From an uncultured Pelagibacteraceae bacterium (lineage in GTDB: Bacteria; Pseudomonadota; Alphaproteobacteria; Pelagibacterales; Pelagibacteraceae): a stretch of DNA of 64,000 nucleotides. A program made the position numbers and the translations under genes. The notes under the pieces are model-generated. The model searched no databases. It had not been told where the DNA came from and worked only from the letters and a program-made list of their open reading frames with translations. Of this stretch, positions 35,701 through 44,028 are shown piece after piece. The DNA is taken from the NCBI GenBank assembly GCA_902524955.1, contig CABZEY010000004.1, positions 1-64,000 on the forward strand, given 5' to 3'. Numbering within the stretch: position 1 is the first letter of the stretch; each line of letters opens with the position of its first letter.

Positions 35701-36202
35701 AAATATTTCGACAAAATACATTTTTTAACTCAGAAATTTTTTGTACACAAAAATAATTTTTATTCTGCATAATCAAATCCGAAAAAAAACTTTTACTTCC
35801 GCCAATGAAAACAATGATTCCGTCAGAATACTCTTTAAGTAAATCGAATGAGATATTTGGTTTAATATCATCTTCCTTTAAATTTAAATAAGAATATGAT
35901 GATAGTTTAAGTAAATTTTTGTATCCTGTTACGTTTTTTGCAAACAAAGAAATTTTTCCATAAAATATTTCATTATCCACAATTTCTTTTAAAAATATGC
36001 TAGTCCCAATTATTGGCTGAATACCAGCTTTGCTCAACTCGGTAGAAAATTCCAGAGCTCCAGATAAGTTTTCATTATCACAAATACCAACAGCTGTAAT
36101 TTTATTTTTTTTACAAAAATCTGATAATTGATTTATTTTAATTGCTCCCTCACATATTGAAAATTGAGAGTGAATTTTTAAATTGATAGCTTCACTTGAC
36201 AT
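32780..36202 (-). CDS. dnaE: DNA polymerase III alpha subunit
   Basis: Replicative polymerase catalytic subunit. The N-terminal PHP domain begins [20 protein letters not shown], where only one of the usual paired histidines is seen, so this PHP is probably not an active nuclease. The palm has [23 protein letters not shown] and the catalytic [45 protein letters not shown], the thumb and fingers, and [24 protein letters not shown] follow. The OB-fold lies near 970-1060 ([29 protein letters not shown]). At 1140 residues it is full length. It overlaps lolD by one base. Confidence 0.97.
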   Translation of the reverse strand: [1140 protein letters not shown]

Positions 36203-36882
36203 TAATTAAAAATAACATTTCCATTGGAAATTGTTAATTCTAAATCAGACTTACTAACAAGAGACTTATTATGAGTTGCAAATATAACAAGCGCTTTATC
36301 ATCTTTAATACTTTTTAATATTTCTAAAATATTTTCGGCATTTTTAGCATCTAAACTACCTGTAGGTTCATCTGCTAAAATTAATTTTGGTTTATTGATC
36401 AAGCTTCTAGCAATTGCAACCCGCTGCTGCTCACCACCAGACAACTCACTGGGTAGATGGTTTAGTCTATTCTCTAACCCAACTTGAATTAACAAAGATT
36501 TAGCTAAATTAAAAGAATTGATTTTTTTTTCACCCAAATAAAGATTGGGTAACATAACATTTTCTAAGGCTGTAAGATCTGAAATTAAATTAAAATTTTG
36601 AAAAACTATTGATAAATTTTTTTTCCTATAATTTGATTTTTGTTTTTCATCAAAAGAAAATAAATTATCTTGTGTTAATAGTTTATACACACCTTGCTCT
36701 GGTGTATCCAGGAGGGCTAATAAATGTATCAATGTTGATTTTCCTGATCCTGATGGTCCTGTGAGTGCAACAAGTTTGTTCGAGGGTAATTTAAAGCTAA
36801 TTTTGTTTAAAATCACAATATCATCATTTTTATCTTTAAATTTTTTACTGACATCTTTTAGTTCAATTAAATTTTCAATCAT
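36202..36882 (-). CDS. lolD: Lipoprotein-releasing ABC transporter ATPase LolD
   Basis: ATPase of the LolCDE system that extracts outer-membrane lipoproteins from the inner membrane and hands them to LolA. Walker A is GPSGSGKSTLIHLLALLDTPEQG, the signature is LSGGEQQRVAIARSL, Walker B is LILADEPTGSLD, and the switch histidine is in FATHNKSL. Length 226. It belongs to the MacB/LolD clade by the ALLDTPEQG region and by its partner: its ATG lies within the last 8 bp of lolC. Confidence 0.94.
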   Translation of the reverse strand: MIENLIELKDVSKKFKDKNDDIVILNKISFKLPSNKLVALTGPSGSGKSTLIHLLALLDTPEQGVYKLLTQDNLFSFDEKQKSNYRKKNLSIVFQNFNLISDLTALENVMLPNLYLGEKKINSFNLAKSLLIQVGLENRLNHLPSELSGGEQQRVAIARSLINKPKLILADEPTGSLDAKNAENILEILKSIKDDKALVIFATHNKSLVSKSDLELTISNGNVIFN

Positions 36883-38098
36883 TTTTTAAATTTTTTACTG
36901 GATCTAATTTTGAGGCACTAATCGCTGGAAATAAAGAGGCGACCAATACTACGATAAAGGAAAATGAAGCGATTAATAATACTGAATTGAAATTCACATG
37001 GGATGGGAGTTGATTTAAAAAATATATTTCTGATGGAAAAATATTTATATTAAAGAAATCACTTAAGAATAATCGAATGTTTTCTAAATTGTAAGATAAA
37101 ATAACACCTAAAAACACTCCGAAAATTATTCCAAAAAATCCAATTGCTGCTCCAGAAATAACGAAGATCAAGCATATTGAACTTTTTAAAAAACCAATTG
37201 ATCTTAAAATAGCAATTTCCTTTGACTTGTTTTTAATCAAAATTGTTAAAACAGATATAATGTTAAATGCAGCAACGATTATTATTAAAGTAAGAATGAT
37301 AAACATTACATTTCGCTCTACATTTAGAGCGTCAAAAAATGTTTTATTTGTGTCAACCCATGAATATATAAAGTTATTTGGATCATTTTTTTTTAAAACT
37401 CTTGTAAAAAAAATTGCTTTGTCAGGATCTTTAATTTTAATTTCAATTTCATTTTTTTTTTTTGATAGAAGCTTACCTTGATCTAAATTAGTTATTATAA
37501 AATTATTATCGAACTCATACATACCTGTGTTAAATATATAGCTAATAGTATAATTAAATTGTCTGGGTATTAATCCAAAAGGTGTGGTTTCTGTGTTCTT
37601 AGATAAAAGGGTTATTACATCACCAACATTTATAGATAGCTTATTTGCTAATTCTAAACCAATTCCAACACCATTACTATTTATTTTTCCTCTTAATACG
37701 GAATTTTTTAAAAAATAGTTTTTTTTTATTTCGTCCTTTTTAAAACTTTTAATTAATACTCCAAAATTATTTTTTTTTGTTAATATTAAAGCTTCAGAAT
37801 TTTTTACTAGGTTTATATCAGTAATTTTGATTTTATTTTCTTTTGAAAGTTTCAAAATTACGTCTTTTTCAAATTTATAGTTACCTTTTGATAAATAAGA
37901 TATATGTGGCTGATAACTTAACAATTTATCTAAAAGATCAACTCTAAAGCCATTCATTAAAGACATAACAATAATTAAAGTAGCTACTCCAAGCATTATC
38001 CCAATAAACGAAAAATTTGAAATAACTTTTAAAAAACCATCTCTATCTTTAGGTTTTAAGTACCTTAAAATAATTAAAAACTCTGCTCTATTGATCAC
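36875..38098 (-). CDS. lolC: Lipoprotein-releasing ABC transporter permease (LolC/LolE family)
   Basis: Inner-membrane permease of the lipoprotein export system. It begins with FLIILRYLKPKDRDGFLKVISNFSFIGIMLGVATLIIVMSLMNGFRVDLLDKLLSYQPHI, the LolC/E opening. A first membrane helix (about 28-48) is followed by a periplasmic domain of about 220 residues. Three further helices lie near 270-295, 315-345 and 375-397, ending PAISASKLDPVKNLK. Only one permease gene is present, so the complex is probably a homodimer (the LolF-type arrangement), as in many alphaproteobacteria; that is inference. It overlaps proS by 11 bp. Confidence 0.92.
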   Translation of the reverse strand: MINRAEFLIILRYLKPKDRDGFLKVISNFSFIGIMLGVATLIIVMSLMNGFRVDLLDKLLSYQPHISYLSKGNYKFEKDVILKLSKENKIKITDINLVKNSEALILTKKNNFGVLIKSFKKDEIKKNYFLKNSVLRGKINSNGVGIGLELANKLSINVGDVITLLSKNTETTPFGLIPRQFNYTISYIFNTGMYEFDNNFIITNLDQGKLLSKKKNEIEIKIKDPDKAIFFTRVLKKNDPNNFIYSWVDTNKTFFDALNVERNVMFIILTLIIIVAAFNIISVLTILIKNKSKEIAILRSIGFLKSSICLIFVISGAAIGFFGIIFGVFLGVILSYNLENIRLFLSDFFNINIFPSEIYFLNQLPSHVNFNSVLLIASFSFIVVLVASLFPAISASKLDPVKNLKND

Positions 38099-39416
38099 TA
38101 TGGTAGATTTCTTTTAATCTGTTTAATAATTCACTTTTTGATAAAATCATCTTTCCTTTACCTAATTCTTTAAATTCGTATTCCTCTTTTTTCATTTTAG
38201 ACCCAATAATTATTTGATACGGAATGCCAATTAAATCAAAATTTTTAAACTTACTTGCAGGACTTTCAGAAGTATCATCCAATAGTGGGTCAAAACTATT
38301 ATTTTTAAGAAATGTGTAAATATCGTTAGATTTTTTGTCAACCTCATCGCCGTTCTTACCCAAGTTAATAATAGCAACGTGGAAAGGTGTTACGGATTTA
38401 GGCCACTTCATAAATTCGTTATTATATTTTGCTTCGATTATTGCTGCTGGCAATCTAGAAACTCCTATGCCATAAGAACCCATTTGAGGATTAATATTTT
38501 TACCCTCTTTAGTATTTACTAACGCTTTAAGTGATTTTGAATATTTATCACCAAAATAAAAAATGTGTCCAATCTCAATACCTCTAGTGTGCAACTGGTT
38601 TTTTTTTTCTACTAACCTATTAAATTCACTAGTACTATGCTTTTCATCTGTTGCTGAATATAATTTTGAAAATTTATCTATTATTTTATCAATATTATTT
38701 TTGGTATAATCAATATTTTTAATATTAATATTTAATAGATTTTTATCTAAAAAAACTTCACTCTCACCTGTATCAGTTAAAATTATAAATTCATGAGATA
38801 AATCTCCACCAATTGGTCCTGTATCAGCCTGCATAGGTATTGCATTAAGATCTAGTTTTTCAAATGTCTTGAGATATGATAAATACATTTTTTTATACGA
38901 ATATTCTGCATTTTGTTTATTAAGATCAAAAGAATACGTATCTTTCATTAGAAATTCCCTACATCTCATTACGCCAAATCTTGGTCTTATTTCATCTCTA
39001 AATTTCCACTGGATGTGATATAGCATTAGAGGAAGATTTTTGTATGACTTTACGTTATCTTTAAATATTTGTGTTATCAACTCTTCATTAGTTGGGCCAT
39101 ATAAAAGATCTCTTTCTTGCCGATCTTTAATTCTTAACATCTCTTTACCGTAATCATCATACCTACCGCTTTCTTTCCAAATATCAGCTGACTGAATAGT
39201 GGGCATTAGTAATTCAATAGCGCCTGCTTTATTCTGCTCTTCTCTAACAATATTCTCAATTTTTTTTAACACCTTAAACCCTAAAGGTAACCATGAGTAA
39301 ATTCCAGATGAGGATTGTCGTATCATACCAGATCTTAACATTAATTGATGTGACTTAATTTTAGCCTCTGAGGGACTTTCTTTAAGGATTGGAAGAAGAT
39401 AATTTGAAAGTTTCAT
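38088..39416 (-). CDS. proS: Prolyl-tRNA synthetase (short, alphaproteobacterial type)
   Basis: Class II synthetase that charges tRNA-Pro. Motif 1 region is MLRSGMIRQSSSGIYSWLPLGFKVLKKIENIVREEQNKAGA. TNEELITQIFKDNVKSYKNLPLMLYHIQWKFRDEIRPRFGVMRCREFLMKDTYSFD contains motif 2. GSYGIGVSRLPAAIIE is motif 3. The anticodon-binding domain follows (VTPFHVAIINLGKNGDEV). At 442 residues it lacks the large editing insertion of E. coli ProS (572), as is normal for alphaproteobacteria; a free-standing editing protein would be needed. It overlaps the DUF1467 gene by one base. Confidence 0.96.
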   Translation of the reverse strand: MKLSNYLLPILKESPSEAKIKSHQLMLRSGMIRQSSSGIYSWLPLGFKVLKKIENIVREEQNKAGAIELLMPTIQSADIWKESGRYDDYGKEMLRIKDRQERDLLYGPTNEELITQIFKDNVKSYKNLPLMLYHIQWKFRDEIRPRFGVMRCREFLMKDTYSFDLNKQNAEYSYKKMYLSYLKTFEKLDLNAIPMQADTGPIGGDLSHEFIILTDTGESEVFLDKNLLNINIKNIDYTKNNIDKIIDKFSKLYSATDEKHSTSEFNRLVEKKNQLHTRGIEIGHIFYFGDKYSKSLKALVNTKEGKNINPQMGSYGIGVSRLPAAIIEAKYNNEFMKWPKSVTPFHVAIINLGKNGDEVDKKSNDIYTFLKNNSFDPLLDDTSESPASKFKNFDLIGIPYQIIIGSKMKKEEYEFKELGKGKMILSKSELLNRLKEIYHSDQ

Positions 39417-39667
39417 TAAGATAAAATCCTTCTAACATTTAAAATATCAAAATAGTTTAAAAAATAAATGATCGCAAATAATATTGAGGTAATAGCTGTG
39501 GTTATTATGAGTTTTTTTACGATATTTGGATTTGAAGGAGCGCCAGGATCTGTGCCCAACACAACAAAATCTTTATCTTTTTGCGAATTGATATCTCTTG
39601 GCAAAACCATAAATAATATTAACCACCATAAGATAACAAAAACTACGAATGACCCTGTTAATGACAT
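39416..39667 (-). CDS. DUF1467 family small membrane protein
   Basis: Small protein with two predicted membrane helices (about residues 8-22 and 51-70) and the conserved linker LPRDINSQKDKDFVVLGTDPGAPSNPNIVKKLIITT, which marks the DUF1467 family of alphaproteobacteria. Function is unknown. The family is typically found exactly here, between the RNase J gene and proS, and both junctions overlap by one base. That suggests a conserved operon, not a functional link I can name. Confidence 0.87.
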   Translation of the reverse strand: MSLTGSFVVFVILWWLILFMVLPRDINSQKDKDFVVLGTDPGAPSNPNIVKKLIITTAITSILFAIIYFLNYFDILNVRRILS

Positions 39668-41334
39668 TATATCCTAATAATATTGATATTAGTAAAAGGT
39701 TTTTTTGACAATCTATTTTGAATAATCTTTTTAAGTGAGTTTCGCAAATTGTCTATTAAGTTAATCTCCTGTTTTTTATTGTTTAAAGAATAACTTTTAC
39801 ATATATCAAAAATTTTATCCTCAATTTCATATTTTATTTCATTCAGTTCAATATTATCTAAAGGCAAACCTCTCAGATTAATTAATGGCGATCTATCAAT
39901 ATCTCCATTTTTTGACACGATTAAAGAAATATCCATCATACCATTAAAAGAAATGTTTCTTCTATCTCTTAAACTACTTGACTCTTCGTCAATCAATCGA
40001 TTTCCATCAACTAGTAATTTTCCAGAATTTACTTTATCTATAACTTCTGCCTTTCCAGGAAAAATTTTTAATACATCCCCATTTTCAATTAATATTGGTT
40101 GATTAATTTTTTTATACTTTGCAAAATCATAATGTCCTTTTAAGTGTCGGTGCTCTCCGTGAACCGGAACAGAAATTTCAGGTCTAATCCAATCATACAT
40201 TTCATGCATCTCTTCTCTTCCAGGGTGACCAGAGACATGTATAAAGGCGTTTTCTTCCGAAATAACATTGATACCTCTTCTTACTAATAAGTTATGCATA
40301 GCATAAAGCTTTTTTTCATTTCCAGGTATTATTCTCGAGGAAAATATCACTGTATCATCCGAGGTTATTTCTACGTCAGGATGATCTTGATTACAAATTC
40401 TATTCATTGCTCCTCTAGGCTCACCTTGACTACCAGTGCAAAGATATACTATTTTATCCCTTGGGATTTTAGCTGCGTCACGGGGATCGATTGGTGAATT
40501 TATATCTGAAAAATAACCACAGGATTTAGCTGTATTAAATATTCTGTACATAGATCTTCCAACTAAACTAACGTGCCTACCGACTTTAGATGCACATTGA
40601 AATACAGTTTGCATTCTTGCTGCATTTGATGCAAAAGTAGTAACTACGATTCTTTTTTTTTGTTTTTCAAAAATACTTAACATACTTTCATTAACATCTT
40701 TTTCTGATCCAGACCTTCCTTCAGTAAAAATATTGGTAGAATCGCATATCATAGCTAAAATACCCTTGTCTCCAATTTCTTTTAATTTTTTTTCGTTAAT
40801 ATTATCTCCCATTAAAGGATTCAAATCGCATTTCCAATCACCGGTATGAAAAATATTTTTATTATTATATTCAATAAATAATGCATTAGGTTCTAGAATT
40901 GAGTGTGTGAGCGAGACAAGATTTATCCTAACAGGATCCAGGTCAATATTTCCATTTAAAGGAATTATCTTTAGATACTCATCAATATTAATTTTTCTTT
41001 CTTTAAATTTTTCTTTAATCAAAGCGCCTGTGAAAGGAGTGGCATATATATTTGTTTTTAGGTTAGGCCAAATGTGTACTAAGGCCCCTATATGATCCTC
41101 GTGACCATGAGTGATAATTATACCAATACAATCTTTCTTTTTTTGATAAATAAAATCAGGATCTGGTATGATTACATCAATACCTGGCAAGCTTTCTTCT
41201 GCAAATGTAATTCCACAATCCACAATTATCCATTTATGATGATTGGATTTACCAAAACCATACAAATTCATATTTGCACCAATTTCGCCAGAGCCGCCCA
41301 ATGGGCAGAAAAGAATTTCGTTATCTGAATTCAT
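39667..41334 (-). CDS. rnj: Ribonuclease J
   Basis: Metallo-beta-lactamase/beta-CASP ribonuclease with endonuclease and 5'-3' exonuclease activity in RNA turnover. The zinc motif HxHxDH is in IITHGHEDHIGALVHIWP. Later ligands are in IFHTGDWKCD and the beta-CASP motifs HVSGHPGREEMHEMYDWI and VPVHGEHRHL. The N-terminal LCPLGGSGEIGANMNLYG is typical. Length 555. Alphaproteobacteria usually hold a single RNase J in this position. Its first codons overlap the end of coaX by 14 bp. Confidence 0.95.
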   Translation of the reverse strand: MNSDNEILFCPLGGSGEIGANMNLYGFGKSNHHKWIIVDCGITFAEESLPGIDVIIPDPDFIYQKKKDCIGIIITHGHEDHIGALVHIWPNLKTNIYATPFTGALIKEKFKERKINIDEYLKIIPLNGNIDLDPVRINLVSLTHSILEPNALFIEYNNKNIFHTGDWKCDLNPLMGDNINEKKLKEIGDKGILAMICDSTNIFTEGRSGSEKDVNESMLSIFEKQKKRIVVTTFASNAARMQTVFQCASKVGRHVSLVGRSMYRIFNTAKSCGYFSDINSPIDPRDAAKIPRDKIVYLCTGSQGEPRGAMNRICNQDHPDVEITSDDTVIFSSRIIPGNEKKLYAMHNLLVRRGINVISEENAFIHVSGHPGREEMHEMYDWIRPEISVPVHGEHRHLKGHYDFAKYKKINQPILIENGDVLKIFPGKAEVIDKVNSGKLLVDGNRLIDEESSSLRDRRNISFNGMMDISLIVSKNGDIDRSPLINLRGLPLDNIELNEIKYEIEDKIFDICKSYSLNNKKQEINLIDNLRNSLKKIIQNRLSKKPFTNINIIRI

Positions 41335-42085
41335 TAAAAATTTTTTTATTTTCTTTCACTGTCATCGCTAATCCATGTAATGTTATATTTTTATTTATAA
41401 CAGTTTTATAATTAATATTTTTTTTAAATATTTTCGAATATCCACCAGTTAAAACTACTAAGTATTTTTTTTTTGTTTGTTTTATAATTTTTTCTATAAT
41501 TCCATTAATTAAACAAGAATAACCAATAAATACACCTGAATTAATCGCTGATTCAGTATTTTTTCCTATCACATTTTTTTGGTAGGATATTTTAATCAAT
41601 GGTAATTTGGCGGTAAATTCACTTAGAGATCTTAATGATAGATTTATTCCAGGGGCAATTATACCACCTTCGTAAATATTTTTTATTAATGCTATATCGA
41701 AAGTTGTGGTAGTTCCAAAATCGATAATAATACAATTCTTTTTATAGTAATTTAAAGAGCCAATTGCATTTGCAATTCTGTCAGAACCTACCTGCAGTTT
41801 TTTGTTAACATTTATTTTAATATTTTTTATTATTTTTTTATCTTTGAATTCAAAAACTTTTATTTTATTTTTATTAAAATTTTTTTTAATAATTTTATAA
41901 ATATTTGGAACAACAGACGATATAAAACTAAATTTAATTTTTTTGTTTTTTTTATACTTAATAATTTTTAAAATTGTATTTTTTTTACATGTCAAAAAGG
42001 AGCTATAATTTTTTACTTTATTAGTTTTAATATCATATGTTGCTACTTTTGTTGATGTGTTTCCAATATCTACTAGTAATATCAT
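41321..42085 (-). CDS. coaX: Type III pantothenate kinase
   Basis: Phosphorylates pantothenate, first step of coenzyme A synthesis; it belongs to the ASKHA fold and is not feedback-inhibited in the characterised members. Motifs are LLVDIGNTSTKVATYD (phosphate loop 1), KLQVGSDRIANAIGSLNYYKKNCIIIDFGTTTTFDI, EGGIIAPGINLSLRSLSEFTAKLP, and NTESAINSGVFIGYSCLINGIIE. Length 254. It sits between birA and rnj, the conserved alphaproteobacterial order, 1 bp after the birA stop. Confidence 0.95.
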   Translation of the reverse strand: MILLVDIGNTSTKVATYDIKTNKVKNYSSFLTCKKNTILKIIKYKKNKKIKFSFISSVVPNIYKIIKKNFNKNKIKVFEFKDKKIIKNIKINVNKKLQVGSDRIANAIGSLNYYKKNCIIIDFGTTTTFDIALIKNIYEGGIIAPGINLSLRSLSEFTAKLPLIKISYQKNVIGKNTESAINSGVFIGYSCLINGIIEKIIKQTKKKYLVVLTGGYSKIFKKNINYKTVINKNITLHGLAMTVKENKKIFNEFR

Positions 42086-42086
42086 T

Positions 42087-42605
42087 TTAAAAATTTTTTA
42101 TATTTTTTTTTATAAAATTTACAAAGTCAAATTTATTAATTTTATTTTTAACATATTTATTTAAAAACGTAGTATTATAATTTATAATTTTTGGACTACT
42201 AATTAAATTTAATCCAATACCAATAACCAAATACAAATTTTTTTTATATTTTATACTTTCAATCAAAATACCACAAATTTTTTTGTTATCGATTAAAATA
42301 TCATTTGGTTGTTTTATTTTTATTTTCTCTTTTTGAATTCCTTTTTTTTTTAAATATTTCACAACTATTCTTAAGCTATTATATTGTGCATCATAAATAT
42401 CTTCAAAATTTTTTACTTTTTTATATACACTGCAAAAAATATTTCCTTTATTTGATATCCATTTATTACCGTACCTACCTCGCCCACTAGTTTGAATATC
42501 AGAAACTACGATACCTTTAAAAGATATTTTTTTTTTTATTAAATTTATTGAGTATTCATTTGTACTTTTTACTTTATCCAAATAGGAAATATCTATTATA
42601 GTCAA
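42087..42605 (-). CDS. birA: Biotin--[acetyl-CoA-carboxylase] ligase, minimal form
   Basis: Attaches biotin to the carrier domain of acetyl-CoA carboxylase. Catalytic-domain motifs are VKSTNEYSI, QTSGRGRYGNKWISNKGNIFCSV, and IKQPNDILIDNKKICGILIES, then IGIGLNL. It lacks an N-terminal helix-turn-helix, so it is not a repressor. At 172 residues it lacks the usual C-terminal SH3-like domain. The normally conserved KWPND reads KQPND. It ends 4 bp after nuoN and is probably in the nuo transcript. Confidence 0.9.
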   Translation of the reverse strand: MTIIDISYLDKVKSTNEYSINLIKKKISFKGIVVSDIQTSGRGRYGNKWISNKGNIFCSVYKKVKNFEDIYDAQYNSLRIVVKYLKKKGIQKEKIKIKQPNDILIDNKKICGILIESIKYKKNLYLVIGIGLNLISSPKIINYNTTFLNKYVKNKINKFDFVNFIKKNIKNF

Positions 42606-42608
42606 AAC

Positions 42609-44027
42609 TTAGCTAAAAACCTTGGACGCAATATCAGTTAAGTTTAACAAGAAGGATGGTACAATAAAATATAATAAAATCATCAAAGTTGAAGATGCCA
42701 AAGACAACTTTATTCCTAAACCTGACATATCATCAAATTTTTCAACCTCTTTATCAAAGTACATAATTTTAATAATTCTGAGATAATAAAAAGCTGAAAT
42801 TACAGAACTTATTAATCCTATTATTGCCAGAAGATACATTTCTGATTCTATTAAGGCCTTAAAAATATAAAATTTTGCGAAGAACCCTGCTAATGGAGGA
42901 ATTCCAGCCAGTGAGAATAAGACCAAACAAAAGCATGCAGCTACAACAGGATGATTTTTTGATAAACCCCTCAGATCTCTAATATCTTCATAATAAATTT
43001 TATCACGACTAAAAAAAAGGATACAAGTAAAAGCTGCGATATTCATAACAACATAAATTGACATATATGTTAATGTCGCTGAAATACCAACAAATGATCC
43101 AGTTGCCAAACCAGCTAGAGCGTATCCGACATGGCTTATACTACTGTATGCCATAAGTCTTTTAATATTCGTTTGACCTATTGCTGCTACAGATCCTAAA
43201 ACCATAGATGCAATTGAAATAAAAATTAGTATCGATTTCCATTCTTCAATAGCAGTACCAAATGCTATAAACAAAATTTGTATAAAAGCTCCAATGCCTG
43301 CAACTTTTGGTGCTAAAGCAAAAAAAGCAGTAACCGATGTAGGAGAACCCTCATAGACATCTGGTGTCCACATATGGAAGGGAACGGCAGAAATTTTAAA
43401 AGCCAAACCTACAAGAATAAAAACTAGTCCGAAAATTAAACCTAAGTTTTCAATACTAAAGTTCTCATTTATAATTAGGTAATTTGTTGACCCAGTGAAA
43501 CCATAAATTAATGAACAGCCATACAAGAATAATCCAGACGAAAGTGCCCCTAAAACAAAATATTTAACTCCAGACTCAGAAGATTTTAACGAATTTCGAT
43601 CAATTGACGCTAGAACATAAAGCGATAATGATTGTAATTCAATACCAAGATACAAACCAATTAAATTATTCGTACTTACCATTATAAACATTCCAATAGT
43701 TGAACTTAAAACTAAAATCATATACTCAAACTTATCTATATTTGTTCTCTTAAAATACTGACCAGCGAAAATTAAAGAAAACACGGATGCAACTAAAATT
43801 ATTATTTTTATAAAATTAGAAAAAAAATTTATGCTGTAGTTATTATTAAATATTAAAAGTTGATTATCAAAATTTATATATACGATTGGAATACATAATA
43901 ATAAAGAAAGTATAGTTCCTTTTTTTATGAGTGTAAAAGAATTTTTAATAAATACGCCAACCAATAATAAGAATAACATTGCTAACATTAAAAATAATTC
44001 TGGATATATATTATGAAAATCAATCAT
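42609..44027 (-). CDS. nuoN: NADH-quinone oxidoreductase subunit N
   Basis: Antiporter-like membrane subunit of complex I, one of three proton-pumping modules. About 13-14 hydrophobic segments are seen. LIGLYLGIELQSLSLYVLASI carries the conserved glutamate. KISAVPFHMWTPDVYEGSPTSVTAFFALAPKVAG and NIKRLMAYSSISHVGYALAGL are the family signatures. Length 472. Last nuo gene, 1 bp after nuoM. Confidence 0.97.
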   Translation of the reverse strand: MIDFHNIYPELFLMLAMLFLLLVGVFIKNSFTLIKKGTILSLLLCIPIVYINFDNQLLIFNNNYSINFFSNFIKIIILVASVFSLIFAGQYFKRTNIDKFEYMILVLSSTIGMFIMVSTNNLIGLYLGIELQSLSLYVLASIDRNSLKSSESGVKYFVLGALSSGLFLYGCSLIYGFTGSTNYLIINENFSIENLGLIFGLVFILVGLAFKISAVPFHMWTPDVYEGSPTSVTAFFALAPKVAGIGAFIQILFIAFGTAIEEWKSILIFISIASMVLGSVAAIGQTNIKRLMAYSSISHVGYALAGLATGSFVGISATLTYMSIYVVMNIAAFTCILFFSRDKIYYEDIRDLRGLSKNHPVVAACFCLVLFSLAGIPPLAGFFAKFYIFKALIESEMYLLAIIGLISSVISAFYYLRIIKIMYFDKEVEKFDDMSGLGIKLSLASSTLMILLYFIVPSFLLNLTDIASKVFS

Positions 44028-44028
44028 G

